NCBI RefSeq assembly: GCF_002794255.1
Contig: NZ_PGGW01000068.1
Location: forward strand, 88,548-146,467
DNA length: 57,920 nucleotides
Source: Streptomyces carminius
Lineage (GTDB): Bacteria > Actinomycetota > Actinomycetes > Streptomycetales > Streptomycetaceae
Direction of reading: 5' to 3'
Numbering within the stretch: the stretch's first letter is position 1; every line of letters begins with the position of its first letter. This document shows positions 33,292 through 41,056 of the stretch, in pieces. Both the position numbers and the translations under genes were made by a program. The notes below the pieces were generated by a model, which worked only from the letters and a program-made list of their open reading frames with translations, made no database searches and was not told where the DNA came from.

Positions 33292-34740
33292 TCAGGATCC
33301 GTCCGCCGGGCTCCCGGGCCGTCCCGGTTCCGCCGGGCCGCCCGCGCCGTCCGGCCCGTCCACCGCCCGCCGGGGCGGCTCCGCCGGGCCGGGGTTCTCC
33401 GGGCTGCCGAGCACCGCGGGCCGCCGCGGGCCGCGTCCCGGCCGGGCCGCGGCGGCCCCGGGGGGCCGGTCCCGGCGCATGCCGTACGCTCCCGCGCCGA
33501 GCACGGCGAGGACCGCGGCCAGGGCCGTCAGTGCCGTACCGGCGCCGCCCGACGAGGGCTGGGCGCCGGACGCCGTGGGGCCGGAGGGCCGTGCCACGCC
33601 GGCGTCCTCGCCGCCGGGACCGTCGTCGGTGTTCTTGCCCTCACCGTCGCGTGCGCCCCGGGGCGCCACCAGTTCACCGACCGGCTCGACCCGGTCCGCG
33701 GCGGCGAAGCCCCAGTCGAGGAGCTCGGCGGCCTCCTCGTAGACCCGTACGCCGCCCTCCTCGGGGTGCATGGTGGTCACCAGCAGCACCCGGTCGCCGC
33801 GCTCGGCGACACCGGTGAAGGTGAACCCGGCCTTGGAGGTGTAGCCGTTCTTGATCCCGGCGAGACCCTTGTACGGCTCCAGGCCCGGGGTGCCGGTGAG
33901 CAGCCGGTTGGTGTTCTGGATCTCGAATGTCTCCCGTTCGCTCTTGCCGGTCTTCTTGTCCTTCTTCACCAGGCCGGGGAACTGGGCCCGGACGGTCGCC
34001 GCGTACTCGCGGAAGTCCGGCTTCTGCATCCCGGAGCGGGCGAACAGCGTCAGGTCGTACGCGGAGGAGACCTGTCCCGGGGCGTCGTAGCCGTCGGGAC
34101 TGACGACATGGGTGTCGGCCGCGCCCAGCCTGCGGGCGTGCTCGTTCATCTCCCGCACGGTTTTCTCCTTGCCGCCGTTCATGGCGGACAGGACGTGCAC
34201 GGCGTCGTTGCCGGAGCGGAGGAAGACGCCCAGCCACAGGTCGTGGACCGTGTAGGTGAGGTTCTCCTTGACGCCGACGAGACTGCTGCCCGGACCGAGC
34301 TCCGCCAGGTTCTCCGGGGTGACCTTGTGGACGGTGTCCCTGTCGAACTTCGGCAGCAGCGTGTCGGCGAACAGCATCTTGATGGTGCTGGCCGGGGCGA
34401 GCGGCCAGTGCGCGTTCTTCGCCGCCAGTACGTCGCCGGTCTCGGCGTCCGCGACGATCCAGGCGCGCGAACTGGTCGACTCCGGCAGCGCGGGTGCCCC
34501 GGCCAGGGGTGCTATCTGGACCCCGGGCAGGCCGAGGCGTTCACCGCCGACGGTGGACATGTTCGCGGGCGGACTCGGCTGCGCCGGCCCGTCCGCCGGG
34601 GACGGGGACGGGGACGGGGCCGCGGCGGCCGGTGCGCCGGCGAGCAGACAGGACAGGAGAAGGAGGGGGGTGGCGGCCACGAGGCCGCGGGCGCCGCGCA
34701 CGCGGCGCGCCCGGATGATTACGGGGTGAGTCGTGGACAC
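33292..34740 (-). CDS. D-alanyl-D-alanine carboxypeptidase (penicillin-binding protein 5 type)
   Basis: The protein is 482 aa from GTG 34740 (VSTTHPVIIRARRV). Residues 10-41 form a signal peptide. The active-site triad is visible: Ser118-x-x-Lys121 (PASTIKML), SGN (LRSGNDAV) and KNG in place of KTG (GIKNGYTSKAG). A Gly/Pro-rich stalk leads to a C-terminal membrane helix (GTALTALAAVLAVLGAGAYG) and a basic tail. It trims D-Ala from peptidoglycan stem peptides outside the membrane. No ribosome site is seen, and a -10-like TACGTT ends 6 bp before the GTG, so the message may be leaderless. Confidence 0.93.
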   Translation of the reverse strand: MSTTHPVIIRARRVRGARGLVAATPLLLLSCLLAGAPAAAAPSPSPSPADGPAQPSPPANMSTVGGERLGLPGVQIAPLAGAPALPESTSSRAWIVADAETGDVLAAKNAHWPLAPASTIKMLFADTLLPKFDRDTVHKVTPENLAELGPGSSLVGVKENLTYTVHDLWLGVFLRSGNDAVHVLSAMNGGKEKTVREMNEHARRLGAADTHVVSPDGYDAPGQVSSAYDLTLFARSGMQKPDFREYAATVRAQFPGLVKKDKKTGKSERETFEIQNTNRLLTGTPGLEPYKGLAGIKNGYTSKAGFTFTGVAERGDRVLLVTTMHPEEGGVRVYEEAAELLDWGFAAADRVEPVGELVAPRGARDGEGKNTDDGPGGEDAGVARPSGPTASGAQPSSGGAGTALTALAAVLAVLGAGAYGMRRDRPPGAAAARPGRGPRRPAVLGSPENPGPAEPPRRAVDGPDGAGGPAEPGRPGSPADGS

Positions 34741-34746
34741 GCAGCG

Positions 34747-34752
34747 AACGTA
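34747..34752 (-). promoter_or_regulatory. -10 element placing a leaderless start on the carboxypeptidase GTG
   Basis: TACGTT on the minus strand, 6 bp before the GTG at 34740. No convincing -35 is seen. Confidence 0.35.
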
Positions 34753-34851
34753 CCGGCATATCGGCGACGCGGCGCTGCCGAGGGGACCATCGCGGTGGTC
34801 CCTACCGCCCCTGCCGGTGATTCCGTTGGTCCGATAGACATACTGAGAGGT

Positions 34852-35094
34852 GTGGAACTCTCCCGACCCGTCTCGTGGTTCCTGCTCGCCTTCGGAGTGT
34901 GGAGCTGGTTCCTGTGGCCCAACTTCATCAGGAACCTGTGGAAGGACACCAGCGGCCTGGCGTTCGACGGCGCGGGCGACCCGACCGCCTACTTCTGGAT
35001 CCATCTGCTGATGGCCCTCACCTCGCTCGTACTGGGCACGGGCGTCGGGGTCGTCGGGCTGCGCGGGGTGCGCGCGCTGCGCGCCGCCCGGTGA
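34852..35094 (+). CDS. SCO4848-type small membrane protein
   Basis: The protein is 80 aa from GTG 34852. It starts MELSRPVSWFLLAFGVWSW, continues PNFIRNLWKDTSGLAFD, and ends in a second hydrophobic helix (FWIHLLMALTSLVLGTGVGVVGLRG). This is the actinobacterial two-helix family named after S. coelicolor SCO4848. It is divergent from the D,D-carboxypeptidase, as in S. coelicolor (from memory). GAGAGG lies very close to the start, so the ribosome-site spacing is poor. Function unknown. Confidence 0.85.
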   Translation: MELSRPVSWFLLAFGVWSWFLWPNFIRNLWKDTSGLAFDGAGDPTAYFWIHLLMALTSLVLGTGVGVVGLRGVRALRAAR

Positions 35095-35167
35095 GAGACG
35101 GAACACCCGACCGGCCGCGGAACGTTGCGCGGGGGACGGGCAAGCGGGCAGGGGAGTGGAACGGGGC

Positions 35168-36544
35168 ATGATCGTGGTCTTCATAGCCGTCGCGGTGCTG
35201 GTGGTCGGCCTGCTGGTGGCGGCGCACTGGTACGTGTGGCGCCGCGTGGTGCGCGATGTGGCGGCGCGCGGCACCTGGTACAGACGGGTGGGCACGGCGC
35301 TGGTCGTCCTGCTGCCGCTCACCACCGTCGCGACCCAGGTCGCCCACCGTGCCGGGCTGCCCTTCGCCGTGGAGCGCGTACTGGCCTGGCCGGGCTACCT
35401 CTGGCTCGCCGTGCTGCTCTACCTGGTGCTGGCCCTGCTGGTGGGCGAGGCCGTACGGCCGCTGCTGCGCCGCTTCCTGGCGCGGCGGGACGCCGCCCGC
35501 GCGCCCCGGGGCCCCCAAGGCGCCGAGGACCCGGAGAGCGCGGCCGGAGCGGCCGGGTCCGCCGGTTCCGCCGAGCGGGCCGAGCCGTCCGGCGGCGGTA
35601 CGGCCGCCGCCGGACGCGCCCCCACCGCCCTGGCGGTGCGCGGCGGCGACGGAGACAGCGACGGGGACGGCGGCGGGGTCGCGTCCGCCGCCGGGGCGGA
35701 CCGCCCGGCCCCCGCCGGACCCTCACGGCGGCTGTTCGTGGCGCGCACCGTGGCCGTCGCCGCGGGCACCGTGGCGGCGGGCACCGTCGGGTACGGCACC
35801 TACGGCGTGCTGCGGGGCCCGCGGCTCAAGCGCGTCACCGTACCGCTGGCCAAGCTGCCCCGGGCCGCCCACGGCTACCGCATCGCCGTGGTCAGCGACA
35901 TCCACCTCGGTCCCCTCCTGGGCCGTGCCCACACCCAGCGCATCGTGGACACCATCAACCGGACGGACCCCGACCTGGTCGCCGTCGTCGGCGACCTGGT
36001 GGACGGCAGCGTGGCCGACCTCGGCCCGGCCGCCGAGCCGCTGTCGCGGCTGCGCTCCCGGGACGGCTCGTACTTCGTCACCGGCAACCACGAGTACTTC
36101 GGCGACGCCGGCGAGTGGGTCGACCACGTCCGCGAGCTGGGTGTGGAACCGCTGGAGAACGCCCGCCGCGAGCTGCCCCACTTCGACCTGGCGGGCGTCA
36201 ACGACCTTCAGGGCGAGGCGGAGGGCCAGGGCCCGGACTTCCGGCGCGCGCTCGGCGACCGCGACACCTCCCGGGCGGCGGTCCTCCTGGCCCACCAGCC
36301 GGTCCTGATCCACGAGGCGGTGGACCACGGGGTGGATCTCCAGCTCTCCGGCCACACCCACGGCGGCCAGATGTGGCCCGCCACCTATGTGGCCGGGCTG
36401 GCCAACCCCACCCTCGCGGGGCTGGAGAGCTACGGCGACACCCAGCTCTACGTCACCCGCGGGGCGGGCGCCTGGGGGCCGCCGGTGCGGGTGGGCGCCG
36501 AGTCGGACATCACCGTGGTGGAGCTGGCCGCGAAGCGGGCCTGA
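35168..36544 (+). CDS. Membrane-anchored metallophosphoesterase
   Basis: The protein is 458 aa from ATG 35168; a GTG at 35156 is possible. Three hydrophobic helices occupy the first 95 residues, followed by an Ala/Gly/Arg-rich linker and a twin-arginine-like SRRLFVARTVAV segment with a fourth helix. The calcineurin-like domain (about 240-455) has all metal ligands: SDIHLG, GDLVDG, GNHEYFGD, LAHQP and SGHTHGGQ. The pattern matches YkuE/UDP-diacylglucosamine-type phosphodiesterases with an N-terminal membrane region. The substrate (lipid-linked or other phosphoester) is unknown. Confidence 0.9.
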   Translation: MIVVFIAVAVLVVGLLVAAHWYVWRRVVRDVAARGTWYRRVGTALVVLLPLTTVATQVAHRAGLPFAVERVLAWPGYLWLAVLLYLVLALLVGEAVRPLLRRFLARRDAARAPRGPQGAEDPESAAGAAGSAGSAERAEPSGGGTAAAGRAPTALAVRGGDGDSDGDGGGVASAAGADRPAPAGPSRRLFVARTVAVAAGTVAAGTVGYGTYGVLRGPRLKRVTVPLAKLPRAAHGYRIAVVSDIHLGPLLGRAHTQRIVDTINRTDPDLVAVVGDLVDGSVADLGPAAEPLSRLRSRDGSYFVTGNHEYFGDAGEWVDHVRELGVEPLENARRELPHFDLAGVNDLQGEAEGQGPDFRRALGDRDTSRAAVLLAHQPVLIHEAVDHGVDLQLSGHTHGGQMWPATYVAGLANPTLAGLESYGDTQLYVTRGAGAWGPPVRVGAESDITVVELAAKRA

Positions 36545-36565
36545 GCTTCCACCCCCGCACATCCG

Positions 36566-36571
36566 TAGGAT
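36566..36571 (+). promoter_or_regulatory. -10-like element upstream of the substrate-binding protein
   Basis: TAGGAT at 36566-36571, followed by the short palindrome-like GGATTTATCC. It would give a leader of about 115 nt before the ATG at 36693. No -35 is obvious. Confidence 0.3.
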
Positions 36572-36692
36572 TTATCCGACTGTAACCGGCCGACTCCTTC
36601 CGTTCTGCGATCTTTCTCCTGTTCTCTGAGGCCCTGGCGCGGTCCCGGTACCACGACCGTGCCACGGAAACGGTACGGAAGGGGACCGCCGT

Positions 36693-38261
36693 ATGGGTGC
36701 GGCCGACAGCAAACGGGCCGTCTGGGCCGGAGTGATCGCGGGGGCGCTCGTCATCACGGGGGTCAGCGGCTGGGCCGTGAACCAGCAGTCCGGCACGGAG
36801 CAGCGGCTCATCACCGTGGGCACCACCGACCGGGTCACCTCGGTCGATCCGGCGGGCGCGCACGACCCGGGCTCCTGGCGGCTGATCAGCAACGTCTTCC
36901 AGTCGCTGATGACCTTCACCCCGGGCAGCGCCCAGCCGGCGCCGGACGCCGCCGAGCAGTGCCGCTTCACCAACAGCTCGCTCATGCGCTACAGCTGCAC
37001 CCTGCGCCGGGGCCTGGAGTTCAGCGACGGCAGCCCGCTGACCGCGCAGGACGTCAAGCACTCCTTCGACCGGGTGCTGAAGATCAACCACCCGCGGGGG
37101 CCGGCCCGGGTGCTGGACACCCTGAAGGAGGTACGGGTGGTCGACGGGAAGGTGGAGTTCTGGCTGAAGAGCCCCGACGCCACCTTCCCGTACAAGATCG
37201 CCGGCGGCGCGGGCGCGATCGTCCCCGACGAGGTCTACCCGGCCGACGCGCTGCTGAGCGGGAACCGGGCGGTCGGCTCGGGCCCGTACGTCCTGCAGTC
37301 GTACGACCCGGGCAGCGCCGCGCGGCTGGCGCCCAACGGCAAGTACCGGGGCATGCTGGAGGACCGGCCCGCCCACATGGTGCTGGTGCGCTACTACGAC
37401 CGGCCCACGGAGCTGCTCGGCGCCTGGCGCGAGAAGCTGATCGACGTCAGCACCGGTCAGCTGCCGCCCGAGGAGGCGGCCGAGATCAAACCCACCGACG
37501 AGGGCATCCGGGTCTACGAGCAGTCCGGACTCGGCATCCGTTCCCTGGCGTTCAACCACCGCCCCGGCTCGCCCACGGCCGAGCTCCCGGTCCGCCGGGC
37601 CGTCGCCTCCCTGGTGAGCCGCACGGCGCTGGCCGGCGGCGTCCACCGCCACATGGTGGAGCCGCTCTACTCGCTGATCCCGCAGGGCGTCAACGGCCAC
37701 GGCGCGCCGTTCCACGAGCGCTACGGGGACCCCGACGCCGACGCCGCGCGGGAGTTCCTGGCGGAGGCGGGTATCACCGAACCGGTGCGCTTCGAGATCG
37801 CCCACTCCGGGGACGCGGCGGCGGCCGAGGACGCCGAGACGCTGCGCCTCCAGCTGGACGCCTCGGGCCTGTTCCGGGTCACCGTCCGGAAGTACGAGGA
37901 GGAGGAGTTCCGCCAGGGTGTGGCCGAGGGGGAGTTCGACGCCCACCTCGCCGACTGGTTCCCGGACTTCCCCGAGGCCGACGCGTACACCACGCCCCTG
38001 GTGGGCACGGACGGCGTCCACCGCACCGGGTACGGCGACAAGGAGATCGACAAGGCGATCGACAGGACCCGGCGCAGCTACGACCGGACCGCGGTGATCG
38101 AGGAGTTCGAGCGGATCGACCGGAAGGCGGCCACCGAGGTGCCGCTGCTCCCGCTGTGGCAGGAGAAGGAGCACGTGGTCAGCAAGGACGACATCTCCGG
38201 GGTGCAGTACCTGACGGACAACAGCGGCGTGTGGCGGCTGTGGGAGCTGGACCGCTTCTGA
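36693..38261 (+). CDS. Family 5 (peptide/nickel type) ABC substrate-binding protein, membrane-tethered and orphan
   Basis: The protein is 522 aa from ATG 36693 (AAGGGGA ribosome site). One hydrophobic helix (about 10-28, AVWAGVIAGALVITGVSGWAV) is not followed by a lipobox cysteine, so it is probably an uncleaved anchor rather than a lipoprotein. The mature part is a typical SBP family 5 fold: TDRVTSVDPAGAHDPGSW, YSCTLRRGLEFSDGSPLTAQDVKHSFDRVL, VGSGPYVLQSY, LAFNHRPGSP and ADWFPDFPEADAYT. The family binds peptides, sugars or metal chelates. No permease or ATPase gene is adjacent, so the transporter partner is elsewhere, or the protein acts as a sensor. Confidence 0.9.
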   Translation: MGAADSKRAVWAGVIAGALVITGVSGWAVNQQSGTEQRLITVGTTDRVTSVDPAGAHDPGSWRLISNVFQSLMTFTPGSAQPAPDAAEQCRFTNSSLMRYSCTLRRGLEFSDGSPLTAQDVKHSFDRVLKINHPRGPARVLDTLKEVRVVDGKVEFWLKSPDATFPYKIAGGAGAIVPDEVYPADALLSGNRAVGSGPYVLQSYDPGSAARLAPNGKYRGMLEDRPAHMVLVRYYDRPTELLGAWREKLIDVSTGQLPPEEAAEIKPTDEGIRVYEQSGLGIRSLAFNHRPGSPTAELPVRRAVASLVSRTALAGGVHRHMVEPLYSLIPQGVNGHGAPFHERYGDPDADAAREFLAEAGITEPVRFEIAHSGDAAAAEDAETLRLQLDASGLFRVTVRKYEEEEFRQGVAEGEFDAHLADWFPDFPEADAYTTPLVGTDGVHRTGYGDKEIDKAIDRTRRSYDRTAVIEEFERIDRKAATEVPLLPLWQEKEHVVSKDDISGVQYLTDNSGVWRLWELDRF

Positions 38262-38374
38262 GGCCGGGCAGCCCGGGCTCCGCCCGCTCCCGGACGGCCG
38301 CTCCCGCCCCCGTACTCAGGCCGCGGACCGGCGGACTGAGCAGGAGGACTCATCCGGCCGGCCGGCGGGCGCCG

Positions 38375-38380
38375 TAGCGT
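38375..38380 (+). promoter_or_regulatory. -10 element for a probable leaderless message
   Basis: TAGCGT, 7 bp before the ATG at 38388. There is no ribosome site. Confidence 0.35.
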
Positions 38381-38387
38381 CTCCGTC

Positions 38388-38744
38388 ATGAAGCGCACCG
38401 ACAGCGGCTCCGCCCCCGTGCCCCCGTCCCCGGGACGCTCCGGCGCCGACGGTGCCGGAGCGTCCCTCCTCGCGGTGCTGGTGGTCCTCACCGGAGCCTT
38501 CGCGGCCACCCTCGGACCGCTGCTGGCCGTCGCCTGCGAGTCCTGCCGGGACGGCGTCCGCGGCCCGCTGCGCTTCGGCGGTGCCCTCGCCGTCCTCGCG
38601 TGGTGCGCGGTGCCGCTCACCACCCTGGGAACGCTGCTCGGCATCCTGCTGTCCCGGCGCGGGGCGCGGGTGGGCGGCATCGGTCTGGGGGCGCTGCTGG
38701 TGCTGCTGGCCGCGATGCTGGTCCTCGGCCGGTTCACGGCCTGA
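38388..38744 (+). CDS. Small membrane protein
   Basis: The protein is 118 aa from ATG 38388. After a Pro/Ser-rich 25-residue head come three hydrophobic helices: ASLLAVLVVLTGAFAATLGPL, GGALAVLAWCAVPLTTLGTLLGILL and GGIGLGALLVLLAAMLVLG. A CESC motif sits in the first loop, which might bind metal or form a disulphide. No family is recognised. No ribosome site is present; the -10-like TAGCGT directly upstream suggests a leaderless transcript. It is convergent with the TetR gene, 17 bp away. Confidence 0.65.
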   Translation: MKRTDSGSAPVPPSPGRSGADGAGASLLAVLVVLTGAFAATLGPLLAVACESCRDGVRGPLRFGGALAVLAWCAVPLTTLGTLLGILLSRRGARVGGIGLGALLVLLAAMLVLGRFTA

Positions 38745-38761
38745 CCCGGCCCGGCCGCCGG

Positions 38762-39358
38762 TCAGGGGGGCGGCGGACCGAAGGCCCGGTGGACGGTGAG
38801 CACCAGGCGCCAGAGCTGGCGGGCCAGGTCCTCGGGGGCGGCCTCGACCAGACCGTGGAGCCAGTCGGCGAACACCCCGGTGAACGCGGCGGCGACGGCC
38901 GAGTCGGCCGCGGCGGCGTACGGCAGTCCGGCGCGCGCCCGTTCCCGCCGGGAGCGGTCCCGGAGCTCGCGGTGCAGCAGCTCCCCCAGGGGCCCGCCGC
39001 CACCGGGGTGGAGCAGCCCCCGGTACAGCCCGGCGCGGGCCGCCGCCGAGGTGAGGAACGCCGTGAGCGCGGGCGGGGGGACCGCCGGGTCCGGCGGGCC
39101 GTCGAAGGCGTGGACCGCCTCCACGGCGTCCCGCACCACCTCCGCGCAGGCGTCGACGGCCAGCGCCGGGAGGTCCTCGTAGTGCAGGTAGAAGGTGGCC
39201 CGGCCGACTCCCGCGCGGCGGACCACGGCCGAGACGCTGACCTCCGCCAGCGGGCGGTCGGCGCACTCGGCGAGCAGTGCCCGGCGCAGCCGTGCCCGGG
39301 TCCGTACGGTGCGCGGGTCCCGTCCCGCCGTCTCCTCGCCGCTCACCTGACCGCTCAC
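38762..39358 (-). CDS. TetR-family regulator
   Basis: The protein is 198 aa from GTG 39358, which overlaps the DUF1304 gene's stop (GTGA); a second GTG at 39346 is possible. The N-terminal helix-turn-helix is clear: RTRARLRRALLAECADRPLAEVSVSAVVRRAGVGRATFYLHYEDLPAL. The C-terminal ligand domain is alpha-helical and rich in Ala/Leu. The overlap with the DUF1304 gene suggests it controls that operon, probably autoregulating from the shared promoter upstream of 39729. Confidence 0.9.
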   Translation of the reverse strand: MSGQVSGEETAGRDPRTVRTRARLRRALLAECADRPLAEVSVSAVVRRAGVGRATFYLHYEDLPALAVDACAEVVRDAVEAVHAFDGPPDPAVPPPALTAFLTSAAARAGLYRGLLHPGGGGPLGELLHRELRDRSRRERARAGLPYAAAADSAVAAAFTGVFADWLHGLVEAAPEDLARQLWRLVLTVHRAFGPPPP

Positions 39359-39729
39359 CCGGCGAAGAGTACCGCCGCCAGGGCGAGCGTTCCGGGGACG
39401 ACCTGGACGTACAGGATGTTGCGGACCCTGGTGCCGGCCACTCCGTAGACCCCGGCGACCAGGACGCAGGCCAGGAAGAAGACCGTCACCTGGAAGCCCA
39501 CCGGGTCGTCCGCGGCCAGACCCCAGACCAGGCCGGCCGCCAGGAAGCCGTTGTACAGGCCCTGGTTGGCGGCCAGCGGGGCGGTGGTACGGGCCGTCTC
39601 CTCGTCCATGCCGAAGGCGGCGCGACCGCGCGGGCCCCGCCAGAGGAACATCTCCAGCACCGCGACGTACACGTGCAGCACCGCCACCACACCGACCAGC
39701 ACCCCGGCGAGAACCCGCACCCCGGCCAC
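39355..39729 (-). CDS. DUF1304 membrane protein
   Basis: The protein is 124 aa from GTG 39729; the in-frame GTG at 39720 is an alternative. Four hydrophobic helices, with the family signature VLHVYVAVLEMFLWRGPRGRAAFG near the start and APLAANQGLYNGFLAAGL in the middle, mark DUF1304. Members occur beside TetR or MarR regulators; their role is not established. It is translationally coupled to the TetR gene downstream. The 550 bp upstream to sdhB contains two repeat tracts and the sdh terminator. Confidence 0.88.
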   Translation of the reverse strand: MAGVRVLAGVLVGVVAVLHVYVAVLEMFLWRGPRGRAAFGMDEETARTTAPLAANQGLYNGFLAAGLVWGLAADDPVGFQVTVFFLACVLVAGVYGVAGTRVRNILYVQVVPGTLALAAVLFAG

Positions 39730-39961
39730 CCTCTTTCCCGAACCGTGTTCCGGCCGCGACCCTCGCCGCCAATCCTGGACAACTGTACGGGAAGTTTCTG
39801 GACACCTGTTCAGGATTTGCCGGAGCGCCCGGCGGAGCGGGTGGCCGGGCGGAACGGGGGCGGCCCGGACGTGCCGCCCTCTCCTGGGTGACCTGGACGG
39901 GGCTCGCCGGAATGGTGGCGCCGGACGCGGAGCGCGGCGGTACGCGTCCGCGGTCCCGGAA

Positions 39962-39997
39962 CGCTCCCGACAGCTGCCGCGCTCCCGACGGCTGCCG
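39962..39997. repeat. Two 18-bp tandem repeats (one mismatch)
   Basis: CGCTCCCGACAGCTGCCG followed directly by CGCTCCCGACGGCTGCCG, in the 550-bp gap (39730-40279) between the DUF1304 gene and sdhB. No credible gene occupies that gap. Confidence 0.7.
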
Positions 39998-40148
39998 CGC
40001 GCCCGCCGCGGGCGGGCGGCCCGACGTGTCCTCACCGGGAACGGGCGGCTGCCCTCGCGGTCACCGGGCCGTGCCCCGGTTCACCGCCTCCGGGCGCCTG
40101 GCGGGCTCGCCCGCCGTGTGCGGGAGCTCCCGGCGGACACCCCCGGCA

Positions 40149-40178
40149 CCGGACCGGACCGGACCGGACCGGACCGGA
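40149..40178. repeat. Six tandem CCGGA repeats
   Basis: A 30-bp pentanucleotide microsatellite, 23 bp past the distal edge of the sdh terminator and non-coding. Confidence 0.85.
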
Positions 40179-40200
40179 GCCCGGCGCCCGCCGCCGCGCG

Positions 40201-40247
40201 CACACCGAGGTGCCCGGCCGGAATCCCCGGCCGGGCACCTCGGTGTG
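40201..40247 (-). terminator. sdhCDAB terminator
   Basis: A perfect 21-bp stem (40201-40221 with 40227-40247) and a 5-nt AATCC loop, 32 bp after the sdhB stop on the minus strand. It is the longest perfect hairpin in the window. Confidence 0.85.
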
Positions 40248-40279
40248 TCGGACTGCCGGACCGGCGGGCCCGCCGGTCC

Positions 40280-41056
40280 TCAGTAGCGCCGCGTGATCAG
40301 CGCGCGCTTGACCTCCTGGATCGCCTTGGTGACCTGGATGCCGCGCGGGCAGGCCTCCGTGCAGTTGAAGACGGTGCGGCAGCGCCACACGCCGTCGCGG
40401 TCGTTGAGGACCTCCAGGCGCTGCTCGCCGCCCTCGTCCCGGGAGTCGAAGATGAAGCGGTGCGCGTTGACGATCGCCGCCGGGCCGAAGTACTGGCCGT
40501 CCACCCAGAACACCGGGCACGAGGAGGTGCACGCGGCGCACAGGATGCACTTGGTGGTGTCGTCGAAGCGCTCGCGGTCCTCGGGGGACTGCAGGCGCTC
40601 CCGGGTCGGCTCGTTGCCCTTGGTGATCAGGAAGGGCATCACGTCCCGGTACGCCTGGAAGAACGGCTCCATGTCGACGATCAGGTCCTTCTGGACCGCG
40701 AGCCCCTTTATGGGCTCGACGGTGATCGGCTTCTCCGGGCTGATGTCCTTGATCAGCGTCTTGCACGCCAGCCGGTTGCGGCCGTTGATGCGCATCGCGT
40801 CGGAGCCGCAGATGCCGTGCGCGCAGGAGCGCCGGAAGGTCAGGGTGCCGTCCAGCTCCCACTTGATCTTGTGGAGGACGTCCAGGACGCGCTCCTTGGG
40901 GTCGATCTCCAGCCGGAAGTCCTCCCAGTGGGCCTCGTCGGAGACCTCCGGGTTGAAGCGCCGGATGCGGAAGACGGCGGTGATGTAGGGGCTCGCCTCG
41001 GCCGTGGCGTCGGCACCGCCCTCGGGCTGGCTCTTGTCCATGACGGGAGTGGCCAT
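40280..41056 (-). CDS. sdhB: Succinate dehydrogenase iron-sulphur subunit
   Basis: The protein is 258 aa from ATG 41056. Electrons pass from FAD in SdhA through three clusters to quinone. The [2Fe-2S] ligands sit in SCAHGICGSDAMRINGRNRLAC, where the third position is Asp, the same variant as in E. coli SdhB. The [4Fe-4S] and [3Fe-4S] ligands are in CILCAACTSSCP and CRTVFNCTEACPRG. The start overlaps the sdhA stop by one base. It is the last gene of the operon. Confidence 0.97.
   Translation of the reverse strand: MATPVMDKSQPEGGADATAEASPYITAVFRIRRFNPEVSDEAHWEDFRLEIDPKERVLDVLHKIKWELDGTLTFRRSCAHGICGSDAMRINGRNRLACKTLIKDISPEKPITVEPIKGLAVQKDLIVDMEPFFQAYRDVMPFLITKGNEPTRERLQSPEDRERFDDTTKCILCAACTSSCPVFWVDGQYFGPAAIVNAHRFIFDSRDEGGEQRLEVLNDRDGVWRCRTVFNCTEACPRGIQVTKAIQEVKRALITRRY

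Noticed and set aside
36693..36800. Lipoprotein signal in the substrate-binding protein
   Set aside because: No cysteine follows the hydrophobic helix in the chosen frame.
39888..40286. 132-codon plus-strand frame between the DUF1304 gene and sdhB
   Set aside because: Runs through the CCGGA repeats and the sdh terminator; low complexity, no ribosome site.
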